A stretch of DNA of 64,000 nucleotides, from assembly GCA_028724905.1 (NCBI GenBank), contig JAQYTG010000019.1:1-64000 (forward strand), in the 5' to 3' direction. This document shows positions 45,022-54,929 of the stretch, one piece after another; within the stretch, counting starts at the first letter, position 1, and each line of letters opens with the position of its first letter. Origin of the DNA: Actinomycetaceae bacterium (GTDB lineage: Bacteria > Actinomycetota > Actinomycetes > Actinomycetales > Actinomycetaceae). The notes under the pieces are model-generated. The model saw nothing but the letters and a program-made list of their open reading frames with translations. It did no database searches and was not told the DNA's origin. The position numbers and the translations under genes were made by a program.

Positions 45022-46035
45022 TCATTTAAGCTCATTATCTAGATCAATATCTGAAAAGTCGAAATCGGCCTCGTCTACTTCATCGGAAAAATCAATGCCG
45101 TCGGCTTCGGCCAAAGCGCCGTCCATATCAAAGCCGTCCATATCAAAGTCGTCGATATTAAAGTCGGCATCGTCGTTCCAGCCAGTTCCGGTCACGTCAA
45201 ACGTGGCACCCCTACCGGCGAGGTCGGCACCATCAGCGAGATCACCGCTGCCAGAAAAGTCGTCATCATCTGCCGCTCGAAAATCTTCGGAATCCTCGAA
45301 ATCCTCAAAGCCTGCGGCGTCCTCGAAACTTTCGACGCTGTCGTCAGCGGCATCATCTGCATAATCGGCATCAAAAAAGGAATCCTCAGCATCGGAGCCG
45401 TCGAAATCATCTTCGCCAGGGATTGGCTGATCGTCGGGTTCGTCGTAGAAGCCGAAAGCCTCGGCGCTGGAGAGCTGATCCACGCCAGCCTCATCCATAT
45501 CTCGGCGAGCTTCCACCCCTAGATCTTCGCTCACGGGCACTGTGAGATCAGAGAAAACGCGCACCGGCCAGCCGAGCTTCACGCCGTCCATCGCCGTCTC
45601 TTTGACGCAGTGGCTCTCGGCGATCCCCACGACGTCGAGGGCGTCAATCTCCTGCTCACGCAGCAGCTGTTCGAGCGTTTCGCCGTCTTCATCAGTGCCT
45701 TCAAAACCCGAATAGGCTGCAGCGTACTGGCCTTTTTTCACGGAGGCATCAATCGGCAAGGAAGCGATCGCCTCATGGAGTTCAGCTTCTGGCGTTCCTG
45801 CCACACCGTGCGGTGGCCAGGTATCGACGAAATCGGGATGGTCTGAAAAATGTTTGCCAGGCTTAATATGCCAATCCTGAGTGGTGACGATGAAAGCGTA
45901 TTCGCTGGCATTATCCGTGACGAAATCGGCAATTTTTTCAGCCACGGCATTGCCGCCCTCTACTCCTAGCGCTCCGCCCTCACAAAAAGTAGGCTGTACA
46001 TCCACGATCACCAGTGCGCGATTCTCTTCGTTCAT
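45022..46035 (-). CDS. Nicotinamidase/isochorismatase-family hydrolase with an acidic tail
   Basis: A 337-residue protein. The first 190 residues are a nicotinamidase-like domain: VIVDVQPTFCEGG holds the catalytic Asp, TQDWHIKPGKHFSDHP the metal-binding Asp-X-His and His, VKKGQYAAAYSGFEG the catalytic Lys, and VVGIAESHCVKETAMDG the nucleophilic Cys. It should deamidate nicotinamide in NAD salvage. The remaining 145 residues consist mostly of Asp, Glu, Ala, Gly, Ser and Phe with repeats such as DFDMDGFDMDGA, absent from family members of about 190-200 residues. The frame is open to 46200, but the domain starts at ATG 46035. Confidence 0.88.
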   Translation of the reverse strand: MNEENRALVIVDVQPTFCEGGALGVEGGNAVAEKIADFVTDNASEYAFIVTTQDWHIKPGKHFSDHPDFVDTWPPHGVAGTPEAELHEAIASLPIDASVKKGQYAAAYSGFEGTDEDGETLEQLLREQEIDALDVVGIAESHCVKETAMDGVKLGWPVRVFSDLTVPVSEDLGVEARRDMDEAGVDQLSSAEAFGFYDEPDDQPIPGEDDFDGSDAEDSFFDADYADDAADDSVESFEDAAGFEDFEDSEDFRAADDDDFSGSGDLADGADLAGRGATFDVTGTGWNDDADFNIDDFDMDGFDMDGALAEADGIDFSDEVDEADFDFSDIDLDNELK

Positions 46036-46551
46036 ACCCACAATCTTAACCGCGAACACTGATGTGCGCAGCGCAGTATCGTCAGTTTCTCGGTGCGTTT
46101 GTGCTGAGTGAATAGATGCTGTTTGTGCTGAGCGTAGAGATGTTGTTTGTGCTGAGCGTATATGAGGGTACAGATGCTGGTGCGCGGCGTGCGGATGCAA
46201 GGTTGGCTAACAGGTGCGCGGCGTGCGGATGTAAGGCCTGGCTAGCAGGTGTAAGCGTGACGTGTGGATGCAAGCGCATCCATCAGATGCAGGTAGAGGT
46301 GCGCTGGTTGGGTCACGGCGTTGGATGTAGCTATGTAGATGTTGGGCGTGACGATGGGTGCTGGGTGTCGTCACGGCCTGAGCTATGGCCTGCATAGGGT
46401 TTGTGCTGTAGCGGCTGGCGTAGGAGCTGAGTGATTCCACATACCGATGCTGCTCCTCAGCGAAGATGGTATCGAAAGCCAGCTTGCACAACGTCTTACC
46501 CGATAGCCTGCGCATTCTCGTCTGGAGGGATGCTAGCGATAAGATACCTAC
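46036..46551. repeat. Intergenic region with two tandem arrays
   Basis: Three 24-bp units starting GTTTGTGCTGAG occupy 46097-46168. Directly after them a 34/35-bp unit starting GGTGCGCGGCGTGCGGATG is duplicated in tandem (46179-46212 and 46213-46247). The region lies between the divergent nicotinamidase-like and metG genes, so the arrays sit in or next to both promoters. Confidence 0.8.
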
Positions 46552-48432
46552 ATGGCAAAAGTTCTCTCTGCAGTTGCGTGGCCGTATGCGAATGGCCCGC
46601 GCCACATCGGCCATGTGGCCGGTTTTGGCGTCCCCTCTGATGTGTTTTCCCGCTATATGCGCATGGCGGGGCATGATGTGCTGATGGTATCGGGCACAGA
46701 TGAGCACGGCACCCCCATCATGGTGGCCGCAGATGCAGATGGGATATCCCCGCAGGAAGAAGCGGACAAAAACAATCGCATTATTGTGGAGGATCTGGTA
46801 AAACTTGGCCTCTCCTACGATCTTTTTACGCGTACGACGACGGCGAATCATGAGCACGTGGTGCAGCAGCTCTTTGTGGGGTGCCGAGACAACGGCTATA
46901 TGTTGGTGCAAGAGACGCCAGTGGCTATTGATCCGAAGACGGGCAATACACTTCCTGATCGGTATATCGAGGGGACTTGCCCGATTTGTGGCGCTGCGGG
47001 AGCGCGCGGAGATCAGTGCGACAACTGTGGGAATCAGCTTGATCCGCAAGATCTCATCAATCCGATCTCTAAAATTTCTGGGCAGACGCCCACATTTACC
47101 ACCACGGAGCACTATTTTCTCGATCTTCCAGCGCTTGCAGAACGCCTTGGGGAATGGCTCGACACCGTGGAAGAAGCTGGCCAGTGGCGGCCAAACGTGA
47201 TTGCTTTTTCCAAGCATCTGCTAGAAGACGTGCGCCCGCGCGCGATGAGCCGTGATATTTCGTGGGGGATTCCGGTGCCAGGGTGGGAAGACCAGCCGAA
47301 TAAGCGCCTCTACGTGTGGTTTGACGCCGTGATTGGCTATTTGAGCGCGTCTATCGAGTGGGCACGGCGCCGTGCGGCAGGTGCAGGCGTGACGGCGGGT
47401 TCGACGTCACGAGCACAGGGTGAGAACGGCACAGCGCCCGAGCCAGGAGCTGCGGTGACTCCCTCGCCAGAAGATTGGCGTGACTGGTGGAATGATCCGG
47501 AGGCGCTCACCTACTATTTCATGGGTAAAGACAATATCGTGTTTCACTCCCAGATCTGGCCGGCGGAGTTGCTGGCCTACAACGGTGAGGGCGCACGTGG
47601 CGGTGAACCAGGGGAATTTGGAAAGCTCAATCTGCCTACACAGGTGGTGGCGAGTGAATTTCTGACGATGGAGGGCAAGAAATTTAGCTCGTCGAAAAAC
47701 GTGGTGATCTACGTGCGCGATGTGCTCTCACGCTATCAGCCGGATGCCCTGCGCTATTTCATCTCGATTGCAGGGCCTGAGACTAGCGATTCAGATTTCA
47801 CCTGGGAAGAGTTCGTCCGCCGCAACAATTCAGAGCTGGTGGCTGGCTGGGGTAATCTCGTCAATCGCACAGCGGCTATGATTGCAAAGAATTTCGGTGA
47901 AATTCCGCCCCGAGGGAAGCTAGAGGATATTGATGCGGAGCTGCTGAGTGCCGTCACAGCTGGATTTAGCAAGGTAGGCGAGTTGATCGCTGCCCATCAG
48001 CAGCGCGCTGCTCTTACAGAGATTATGCGCCTCGTAGGCGAAGCCAACACATACGTGAGCCGCACCGAGCCTTTCAAAATGAAAGATCCGGCGTTGCGAG
48101 AGCGGTTGGGCACAGTACTCAATGTGCTGGCACAGGCCGTTTCTGATCTGAACACGATGATGAGCGTCTTCTTGCCGCACTCGTCAAATGCGATCGACAA
48201 GGTGCTCGGCGGTGCAGGGGACATCGCCCCTATGCCGCAGCTCGTTGAGGCGCAAGATCTTGATAGTGGCCATCCCTATCCGATTATCACTGGTGATTAC
48301 TCGCAGGTGCGGGCGTGGGAATCGCGTGAGGTTGTAGCGGGCACGGCCATTGCCAAGCCCAAACCGGTGTTTCAGAAACTCGACGAATCGGTGGTGGCCG
48401 AAGAGCTGGAGCGTCTCGGCCTGGGGGAGTGA
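46552..48432 (+). CDS. metG: Methionyl-tRNA synthetase
   Basis: A 626-residue class I synthetase. The ATP site has the HIGH motif in [11 protein letters not shown] (residues 16-26) and the KMSKS equivalent KFSSSKN near residue 380. The connective domain has the paired zinc ligands CPIC and CDNC. The anticodon domain ends the protein; the optional C-terminal tRNA-binding domain of some bacterial MetRS is absent. A 30-residue Gly/Ala/Thr/Glu insertion near residues 280-310 is unusual for this conserved enzyme. It heads the metG-tatD-rpf-ksgA-ispE order of actinobacteria. The ribosome site is weak. Confidence 0.96.
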   Translation: MAKVLSAVAWPYANGPRHIGHVAGFGVPSDVFSRYMRMAGHDVLMVSGTDEHGTPIMVAADADGISPQEEADKNNRIIVEDLVKLGLSYDLFTRTTTANHEHVVQQLFVGCRDNGYMLVQETPVAIDPKTGNTLPDRYIEGTCPICGAAGARGDQCDNCGNQLDPQDLINPISKISGQTPTFTTTEHYFLDLPALAERLGEWLDTVEEAGQWRPNVIAFSKHLLEDVRPRAMSRDISWGIPVPGWEDQPNKRLYVWFDAVIGYLSASIEWARRRAAGAGVTAGSTSRAQGENGTAPEPGAAVTPSPEDWRDWWNDPEALTYYFMGKDNIVFHSQIWPAELLAYNGEGARGGEPGEFGKLNLPTQVVASEFLTMEGKKFSSSKNVVIYVRDVLSRYQPDALRYFISIAGPETSDSDFTWEEFVRRNNSELVAGWGNLVNRTAAMIAKNFGEIPPRGKLEDIDAELLSAVTAGFSKVGELIAAHQQRAALTEIMRLVGEANTYVSRTEPFKMKDPALRERLGTVLNVLAQAVSDLNTMMSVFLPHSSNAIDKVLGGAGDIAPMPQLVEAQDLDSGHPYPIITGDYSQVRAWESREVVAGTAIAKPKPVFQKLDESVVAEELERLGLGE

Positions 48433-48873
48433 CCTAGCCTGTATGAGCAGCGTCGGCTTCAGTGGCTTTGGCTTGAGCGTTGTGCCGCCGAGGTGCGTGC
48501 GTCACTCTCGTGATTCTCGGTGCGTGCTCTCGTGAGTCCGTGTGCGTGCTCTCGTGAGTTTCGTCAGTCTTGTCAGACTAGGAGGGGTGACGTCGGTTTG
48601 ACCAGGCGCGTCAGATCAGATGGCGGTAGCGTCAGACTGAAAGGGTGGCATTGCTCTGGCGGATGCCGCGCAGTGTGGTGACGTCACGCCCATCTTGGCG
48701 GCGAGTGGTGGCAGCCTAAGGGTGGTGTCGGTTTGGCTAGTGGTGTCAGATCAGATGGCGGTAGCGTCAGACTGGATGGGGCAGCGCCAGAGTGAAAGAG
48801 TGGCGTCACTCCGACGGGCGTCCACGGCAGGTTGGAGCGTCTGTGGCACCGTGGAAAATTACAGGGAAGAATC
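48433..48873. repeat. Intergenic region with an exact 29-bp repeat
   Basis: TCAGATCAGATGGCGGTAGC plus nine more identical bases occurs at 48611-48639 and 48746-48774, inside a longer imperfect duplication of about 60 bp. CTCGTGATTCTCGGTGCGTG-like words are also repeated at 48508-48560. No gene was seen; TatD translation starts at 48874. Confidence 0.65.
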
Positions 48874-49899
48874 ATGGGGAAAAAGAAAAAGCTCAATGTG
48901 CCAGATATTCCGCCGCGTTTGAGAGTGCCGATCGTCGATAACCACACGCATATCTATCCCGACCCGAAATCGGATAGTGCTGGCGAGTCCGTTCGCCAAT
49001 TGCTCACGGAGGATGGGAAGTGGCGTTTTCCGGTGCTGGAAAGCAACTTGGTGTGGGCGATGGCGCACTCGGGCGTGCGCGCTGCCGTCACCAGTGGCTG
49101 TGAAATTCCGGAATTAGAGCCTGCACTGGTGCTCGCGCATCGGCGGGCAGGCACAATTTTTGCTGCGCTGGCGATTCATCCCAACGAAGCCGTTTTGCAC
49201 GCAGGGGTGCGCGAGGTGGGGCCCGATGGGCTAGAACCGCAGCCTCAGCTATGGCATGAAGAGGTGTCGCTTGCCGAGGCTATAGCGCAGGTGGTGGATC
49301 TCGCCCGTGATGATGCAGTGCTCGCCGTAGGAGAGACGGGCTTGGACTATTTCCGCACTGCGGATGCGGGAAAAGAAGCACAGAAAGAGGCGTTTCGTGC
49401 ACATATCGCGCTTGCGAAAGAACTAGATAAACCCATGCAAATTCACGATCGAGATGCGCACGCAGACGTGGTAGAGGTGCTGCTGAAAGAGGGGGCGCCC
49501 GAGCGTACCGTCTTTCACTGTTTTTCTGGTGACGCCGAGCTGGCGGCAATCTGCGCTCAGCACGGATGGTATGCCAGCTTTGCTGGGCCGCTCACGTACC
49601 ATGCGAACCGCTCGTTGCGTGAGGCTTTTATGGCGATGCCGTCAGAACTAATTTTGGTAGAGACGGATGCCCCTTACCTCACGCCGATGCCTTTCAGAGG
49701 GCATCCAAATACTCCGTGGGGAGCGGTCTATACTGCGCGGTTTATGGCCTGGCTCCGCCTGGATGCGCACGCAGCAGACGTACTGGCAGATGGCACGGCT
49801 ACGCAGGTTCAGGCTGCTGCTGGCAGCGTAGACGAAGATCTAGTGGAGCGGTGGTGTGGGCAGCTCAATGCCAATACGGAGGCCGTCTACGGGATCTAA
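48874..49899 (+). CDS. TatD-family metal-dependent hydrolase
   Basis: A 341-residue TIM-barrel deoxyribonuclease-like hydrolase. The metal ligands are in place: DNHTHIYP (H-X-H, residues 24-31), GETGLDYFR with the bridging Glu, MQIHDRDAHADV, HCFSGDAELA and ETDAPYLTPMPFRGHPNTP. It is longer than the usual 260 residues because of an N-terminal extension and a loop near residues 115-130. GGGAAG precedes ATG 48874; an upstream in-frame ATG (48832) lacks a site. Position between metG and the rpf-like gene is conserved in actinobacteria; TatD proteins act in DNA repair or quality control. Confidence 0.92.
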   Translation: MGKKKKLNVPDIPPRLRVPIVDNHTHIYPDPKSDSAGESVRQLLTEDGKWRFPVLESNLVWAMAHSGVRAAVTSGCEIPELEPALVLAHRRAGTIFAALAIHPNEAVLHAGVREVGPDGLEPQPQLWHEEVSLAEAIAQVVDLARDDAVLAVGETGLDYFRTADAGKEAQKEAFRAHIALAKELDKPMQIHDRDAHADVVEVLLKEGAPERTVFHCFSGDAELAAICAQHGWYASFAGPLTYHANRSLREAFMAMPSELILVETDAPYLTPMPFRGHPNTPWGAVYTARFMAWLRLDAHAADVLADGTATQVQAAAGSVDEDLVERWCGQLNANTEAVYGI

Positions 49900-50258
49900 G
49901 CGCGGCACCAGGGTGCGCAAATGCTGCTCAATGCCATGCTCGGCGTGTGAGCTGTGAGTGCTGCTAGCTGCGAATAGTGTGGGCTATGAATGGTGCGTGC
50001 CGTGGAGGATGCCAGTTGTGAAAGTAGTTGCTCAATCGGTGACGGCGGTCGTGCAGCGTATGAAGATATACACGTGCGGCGGTAGTAGCGTGTGAAAGTA
50101 GACACGAGAGTGCACAGCACTTGGCGCTTTGTAACATTTTGGTTACAATCAATATCGGATTAGATACGGTCGCGCTGTGGAAGTGGATAGTTCGCTTCCG
50201 TAGCACTCCGGCTACGCCTCACGTGCGCAGGCGCAGCGCGAAGATTTTGGGAGAATAC
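49900..50258. promoter_or_regulatory. Upstream region of the rpf-like gene with a TGTAAC palindrome
   Basis: TGTAAC-ATTTTG-GTTACA at 50130-50147 is an inverted repeat with 6-bp arms and a 6-bp spacer, 112 bp upstream of the preferred start. GTAAC-type sites upstream of cell-wall-hydrolase genes are known for MtrA in other actinobacteria, as direct or inverted repeats; GlnR boxes also have a GTNAC element. Which regulator binds cannot be decided. One GTGACGGC lies near 50039. Confidence 0.5.
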
Positions 50259-51575
50259 GTGGGAAAACACAGTGTGCGTGCAGCTGGTGCGAGTCAGGAA
50301 GCAACGAACGAAGCAGCCAAGCTAGCCAACACCCGCGAGAACGTTATTCACACAGAGGTGAGCCCCTCGGCGAGTTCCTCCTATTGCGGCGTTCGTCGCT
50401 CGCTACGTGAGGCGCGCCGACGAGAAGCTGCTGAGCAGATTATCGCCCAGCCAATGCAGCGTGAAGAGAATGCTTCCTGCAAGAACGAGACGTCTGAGAC
50501 GTCTCAGCCTGTGGCAAGTGAGCAGGTGCGCACGCCGATCGTTCCTCCCGTCGTCACGCCCTCTGCTTCTATCTATGGTGTGGCCACGAGCTATGCCGAA
50601 TATATGAATGCCTGTTTTGCTCCTGAGCGGATGGAAGAAGTGACGATTGAGACGCCGAGGCGTTTCACTGGCCTTTTCTCCCGCTCCCGTGTGGCTACGG
50701 CTGCTCTTGTGGTGGCGATGCTGGGCTTTTCCGGTGGGGCTATGGCAGCTACAGGTGAGCCGGTACCGGCCACGAAAACGGCTGCCGTGCAGGCTGATAC
50801 GGATGGAACTGAGACGGGTGAAGCTGCCGCTGGGCAACTCGCTGTGGCGAACGCCGTCACCTTCAACGTCGCGGTGGATGGTGCTACAAAAGTTGTGACG
50901 GCGAAAGAGGGCGAGACCTTAGGGGAGGCTCTGAGCGATGCGGAGATCTATCTCGGGGCGGACGACGAAGTCTCCCTCTCGCTTTCTACGCCGGTGAGCG
51001 CGGGAATGGACGTAAAGATCGCTCGCGTCACTACCAAGACGATCACGGAACCATTCAAGGCTGCGTATGCCACTCGCAAAGAAGAGACCAGCGACCTTGA
51101 GAAAGGCACTACCAAGACGGTGCAAGAGGGCGTCGATGGTGCAGGAATGCGAACCTCCATCGTGTACTACCGCGACGGCAAAGAGTTTAAGCGCGACGTG
51201 CAGCTAGAGACGATCACGCAAGCCCCACAAGACAAGGTGATTCAAGTTGGCACGCGCGCAGAGGTAGCTCCTCCCGCAGCTCCCAGTGGCACAGTCTCAG
51301 GCACAAAGACGGATTGGATGGCCGCCGCTGGTATTCCAGAATCCGATTGGGGCTATGTGGACTACATCGTGAGCCGCGAAGCTGGCTGGAATCCAAGTGC
51401 TTACAACGGATCGTCAGGCGCCTGTGGCCTGGCTCAAGCCTTGCCGTGCTCCAAACTTGGCCCGAACTGGGACGATCCAGTGGTGGCGTTGAAGTGGCAA
51501 TACAACTACGTGAATTCGCGCTACGGCGGGTATGCCGGAGCATATGCTTTCTGGACGGCTAACCATTGGTACTGA
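50259..51575 (+). CDS. G5-domain cell-wall hydrolase, resuscitation-promoting-factor-like
   Basis: A 438-residue protein with an unusual layout. About 145 hydrophilic residues come first, then one membrane helix (VATAALVVAMLGFSGGAMAA), one ubiquitin-like DUF348 domain (FNVAVDGATKVVTAKEGETL), a G5 domain (TITEPFKAAYATRKEETSDL to VIQVGTRAEV), and a C-terminal lysozyme-like domain with the catalytic Glu in VSREAGWNPSAYN and the Cys pair GACGLAQALPCSK. Such proteins cleave peptidoglycan and can wake dormant cells. The gene lies between tatD and ksgA, the RpfB position. The start GTG 50259 follows GGGAGAA; the frame is open to 50121. The long cytoplasmic N-terminus is not typical. Confidence 0.85.
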   Translation: MGKHSVRAAGASQEATNEAAKLANTRENVIHTEVSPSASSSYCGVRRSLREARRREAAEQIIAQPMQREENASCKNETSETSQPVASEQVRTPIVPPVVTPSASIYGVATSYAEYMNACFAPERMEEVTIETPRRFTGLFSRSRVATAALVVAMLGFSGGAMAATGEPVPATKTAAVQADTDGTETGEAAAGQLAVANAVTFNVAVDGATKVVTAKEGETLGEALSDAEIYLGADDEVSLSLSTPVSAGMDVKIARVTTKTITEPFKAAYATRKEETSDLEKGTTKTVQEGVDGAGMRTSIVYYRDGKEFKRDVQLETITQAPQDKVIQVGTRAEVAPPAAPSGTVSGTKTDWMAAAGIPESDWGYVDYIVSREAGWNPSAYNGSSGACGLAQALPCSKLGPNWDDPVVALKWQYNYVNSRYGGYAGAYAFWTANHWY

Positions 51576-51639
51576 TCCCACTGAGTCCCACTGAGATTCA
51601 TTCCATCGGGCTTGAGCCGTTTTATGCGGGACGTTTTGT

Positions 51640-52929
51640 GTGTGTGACGCCATGAAGCGCAGCGATTCTATAAGCCTCGGCGATGTGAGAGATATGGATG
51701 CAGGTGCTGATGCTGATGTGGGCCTGGGCACTGGTATAGGCGCCGACACTCGCCCTCCTGCATCGTTACTCGGGCCGACTGATATTCGAGCGATAGCGCG
51801 CGCCCTGGGGGTAAATCCCACGAAGAAACTGGGGCAGAATTTTGTGCACGATGCCTCTACTGTGCGCAAAATCGTGGCAGAGAGCGGCGTGAGAGCTGGC
51901 GATCGGGTGTTGGAGATAGGTCCAGGCTTAGGCTCGCTCACGCTCGCACTTCTGGAAGTGGGAGCTTTCGTCTCCGCCGTGGAAATTGATCCAGTGCTTG
52001 CCGCAGCTTTGCCGCAGACGGTGATGGCTCACCAAAGCGATGCTGCGTCGCGCTTGGCAGTGCTGAGGGCGGACGCTTTAGATCTCAAGGAGCCGCAGCA
52101 GCTGGCTGTGCCGCCAGCTTGGGCTGCTGGCTCAGCCGACTCAGCTACTTCGGGTGACCCGATTAGTTCGGTTGGCTTGATTGGTTCGGTTGGCTCAGCC
52201 CGCTCAGCTGACTCAGTTAGCTCGGCTGACTCGGCTAATACCGTGGCTGCGGTGGCGGCCTCGGCTGAGGATTCACATACCTCCGCGCATACGCGGGCGA
52301 ATCCCTCCGCTCGTACGTCCGCATCGGTCGATACGATCTTTGAGCCCACGCACGTGGTGGCAAATCTTCCCTACAACGTGGCGGTGCCGATTTTGTTTAC
52401 GCTGCTGGCGGCACTGCCGTCGGTGCGGCGAGTGACGGTGATGGTGCAAGCTGAAGTGGCTGATCGCTTGGCGGCTCAGCCAGGATCGAAAGTTTATGGC
52501 ATTCCGAGTGTAAAGCTCTCCTGGTATGGCAGGGCGCGGCGCGGGGTGAAAATTTCCCGCACGGTATTCTGGCCGGTGCCCAATGTGGATTCTGCCTTGG
52601 TGCACGTGGATGTGATCGGCCGTGGAGGCGCTGCTGCAGAGGTTGCCGGCGCTGACGCGATGAACAGCAGTACCTGCGATCCAGGTAGACATAGCCCAGG
52701 TAGCAACACGGAAGCAGAACGGTATAGAGAAGCGGAACGAGAGCGCGTCTTTGCTCTGATTGATGCCGCTTTTGCGCAGCGGCGAAAGACGCTACGTAGT
52801 GCATTGGCCGGTTGGGCCGGTTCGCCTGCACGGGCGGAGCAAGTGCTGCGGCAGGCAGGCATTGATCCGCGTCTGCGCGGAGAAAACTTGGTGCTAGCTG
52901 ATTTCATTGCAATAGCTCGGGCGCTGTAG
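51640..52929 (+). CDS. ksgA: 16S rRNA (adenine1518/1519-N6)-dimethyltransferase
   Basis: A 429-residue Rossmann-fold methyltransferase that dimethylates two adjacent adenines near the 3' end of 16S rRNA. Marks are [18 protein letters not shown], the SAM loop [28 protein letters not shown] and the catalytic NLPYNVAVP. Family members have about 270-290 residues; the excess is a disordered N-terminus of 45 residues and an 80-residue Ser/Ala/Asp/Val insertion just before the catalytic motif. The insertion is coded by short tandem repeats of GGCTCAGYYGACTCAGYT type near 52130-52260. The start is either GTG 51640 (GGGACG upstream) or ATG 51652. Confidence 0.95.
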   Translation: MCDAMKRSDSISLGDVRDMDAGADADVGLGTGIGADTRPPASLLGPTDIRAIARALGVNPTKKLGQNFVHDASTVRKIVAESGVRAGDRVLEIGPGLGSLTLALLEVGAFVSAVEIDPVLAAALPQTVMAHQSDAASRLAVLRADALDLKEPQQLAVPPAWAAGSADSATSGDPISSVGLIGSVGSARSADSVSSADSANTVAAVAASAEDSHTSAHTRANPSARTSASVDTIFEPTHVVANLPYNVAVPILFTLLAALPSVRRVTVMVQAEVADRLAAQPGSKVYGIPSVKLSWYGRARRGVKISRTVFWPVPNVDSALVHVDVIGRGGAAAEVAGADAMNSSTCDPGRHSPGSNTEAERYREAERERVFALIDAAFAQRRKTLRSALAGWAGSPARAEQVLRQAGIDPRLRGENLVLADFIAIARAL

Positions 52930-53120
52930 GTCAGCTCTGGTGCACCTAGGAGTGGGTTGGCGTCACGCCTAACAAGCTGTGAATTTCCTGCCGGAGCTGA
53001 GCGCTTTGAAGATAAATAGAACGGGTTGAACTAAGCAGAGTACTTTGAGGATAAGCAGAATGCTCGAACTGAGCAGAGCGGCTTGCGGATAAGTACGTCT
53101 GCGGCAATTAGACTAGCTAT

Positions 53121-54398
53121 ATGCGATATGTGAGGGCACTAGCTCCGGCGAAAGTGAATCTAGCGCTGCGGGTGGGCGCTGCGCGAAGCGATGGGTTTCA
53201 CCCGCTCGATACAGTTTTTGAAGCCTTGGATATTTGTGAACAGCTTGAGGTGTGGGATGATCCCAGCGGAGATATCACGCTCACCTTTGCCCCAGGGTTG
53301 GGGGAGCACTTGCCCGTCGATGAGCGCAATTTAGCCGTTCGTGCAGCTCTTGAATTACGTCGGCACTGCGGTATCGGTGCCGGTGCTAAGCTGCATATCA
53401 GGAAGCGCATCCCGATTGCGGGAGGGATGGCTGGGGGATCTGCTGATGCGGCGGCTGCCCTAGTTGGTTTAAATGAGCTATGGCAAACGGGGTTGAGTGA
53501 GTCTGAACTGTCCACAATTGGTGCGCGTTTGGGATCGGATGTGCCATTTGCGCTGCTAGGAGGAGTGGCTCATGGCACTGGACGTGGTGAACAGCTCCGC
53601 TCTGTGCCCACGCAAGGAGAGCATGGATTTGTGATGCTCGCCAACCCGCAAGGGCTCTCTACTCCCGCCGTCTTTCGCCAGTTTGACGTCATTAATGTAG
53701 AGGGAGATAGGTGCGCTCGTGCCGGTGAGCCTGCCAGTACGCAGGAGTTGCGAGAGGCACTTGCTGGTGTCGATATGGATGCTGGCGAAACCCGCAAGTC
53801 CGCGCGTGGCGCAGATGTCGGTGCGGATTTCAGTGCAGATCCTGGCAGTGATTCCGGTGCTGATCGGAGTGGGAATTTTAACGGCAACCGCAGCTTAGAT
53901 CTCGGTAGCCACAACAGCGCAGATCCTGATGGTCATCTCAGCGCCATTGGCGCTCTAATGGTGAACGATCTAGAAGCTCCCGCTTTTGCGCTGCGTCCAG
54001 ATTTGGAGCAGATAGTTGGCCAGCTGCGGAATATAGTGAGGGTGAGAGGCAGGCGCAGGCGTGACGCCGAAGGCGCAGCCCGAGACGCCGCTGCAGATAT
54101 ATCTCCTAGTGCGGGGCGCCAAACAGAATTCCACACAGAACACCACCCAGGGTGCTACGCCGAGTGCCAGGCAGAGCGCCAAACTGGTTGGAATACGGCG
54201 AAAACTCAGGGTGAGTTGGGGGCGCCGATGTTTGGCGTCATCCTCTCCGGTTCGGGGCCCACAGTAGCGGTGCTGTGTGCTCCTGTGGATGCCGCCGCTC
54301 TAGCAGCAGAATTATCCGAGCGTTTCCCAGAGCTCATGCCCGTGGCTGCTCATGGGCCAGCCAGCGGGGCTCGGGTGGTAGAGGTGCGTGAAAGCTAG
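53121..54398 (+). CDS. ispE: 4-diphosphocytidyl-2-C-methyl-D-erythritol kinase
   Basis: A 425-residue GHMP kinase of the non-mevalonate isoprenoid pathway. The substrate region is APAKVNLALRVG, the ATP loop is IPIAGGMAGGSADAAAAL (about residues 98-115), and the third GHMP motif is GVILSGSGPTVAVLC. Normal length is about 290-320; the extra 110 residues are two low-complexity inserts, about 215-280 (Asp/Ser/Gly/Asn) and 310-360 (Arg/Ala/Gln/Thr/His), both outside the catalytic core. It follows ksgA by 190 bp in the order common to actinobacteria. Confidence 0.95.
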   Translation: MRYVRALAPAKVNLALRVGAARSDGFHPLDTVFEALDICEQLEVWDDPSGDITLTFAPGLGEHLPVDERNLAVRAALELRRHCGIGAGAKLHIRKRIPIAGGMAGGSADAAAALVGLNELWQTGLSESELSTIGARLGSDVPFALLGGVAHGTGRGEQLRSVPTQGEHGFVMLANPQGLSTPAVFRQFDVINVEGDRCARAGEPASTQELREALAGVDMDAGETRKSARGADVGADFSADPGSDSGADRSGNFNGNRSLDLGSHNSADPDGHLSAIGALMVNDLEAPAFALRPDLEQIVGQLRNIVRVRGRRRRDAEGAARDAAADISPSAGRQTEFHTEHHPGCYAECQAERQTGWNTAKTQGELGAPMFGVILSGSGPTVAVLCAPVDAAALAAELSERFPELMPVAAHGPASGARVVEVRES

Positions 54399-54884
54399 AG
54401 GCGAGTGAAAGTGACGAGTAAGCGGTGAGTAGCCACGGGTAAATGGTGAATGCTGATGCGCAGGTGCTGATGCAGATGTACGGATGTGTAGGATTGTGCG
54501 GCGTTTCGCAGCTGTGCCGATGCTCGTCGTCACCCATGCTATGGCTAAGTCGGCTACCTTCATCGTTTACCTAGCTGATCCCTTAGAGGCTGCCCAGTCT
54601 GCTCCTAGCCAGCTCCCCAGCTGAGTGCCCAGCGAGTACCCAGCTGAGTGCCCAGCCACAGCGTGCTGGTGCATTGGTAGGTGCCGCCTGCCAGCCCAGG
54701 TGCCAGCCATCTCCCCGCCCGAGTGCCCAACTAGCTCCCCAGCCGTCGCTGGCTGGCCAGAATAAGATAGGCACTCTGGCCATAGTAAGCACTCTGGCCA
54801 TAGTAAGATAGACGCTTTTCGTAGCAAATATCTCGAATATGCCGATTTTTCCTGGAGTATCTTGATATCAAGTAGCATAAGAGC
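54399..54884. repeat. Intergenic region with tandem repeats
   Basis: AGCTGAGTGCCC-type 11-12-bp units repeat three times at 54619-54653. A perfect tandem pair of the 18-mer GCACTCTGGCCATAGTAA lies at 54771-54806. Open frames across the region have no ribosome sites and are repeat artefacts. Confidence 0.75.
54861..54872. promoter_or_regulatory. Candidate MarR operator
   Basis: A perfect 12-bp palindrome CTTGATATCAAG, 57 bp before the preferred start of the MarR-family gene. MarR-family operators commonly have TTGATATCAA-like cores, so self-regulation is likely. Confidence 0.65.
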
Positions 54885-54929
54885 GTGAGACGACAACATT
54901 CAGACGGAGACTGGCTGGCAACGGAGCCA

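Noticed and set aside
46207..47217. 336-codon open frame on the minus strand
   Set aside because: It is antisense to the methionyl-tRNA synthetase core and runs through the intergenic tandem repeats; no family resemblance.
54567..54899. 110-codon minus-strand frame
   Set aside because: It translates the tandem repeats between ispE and the MarR gene; low complexity, no start signal.
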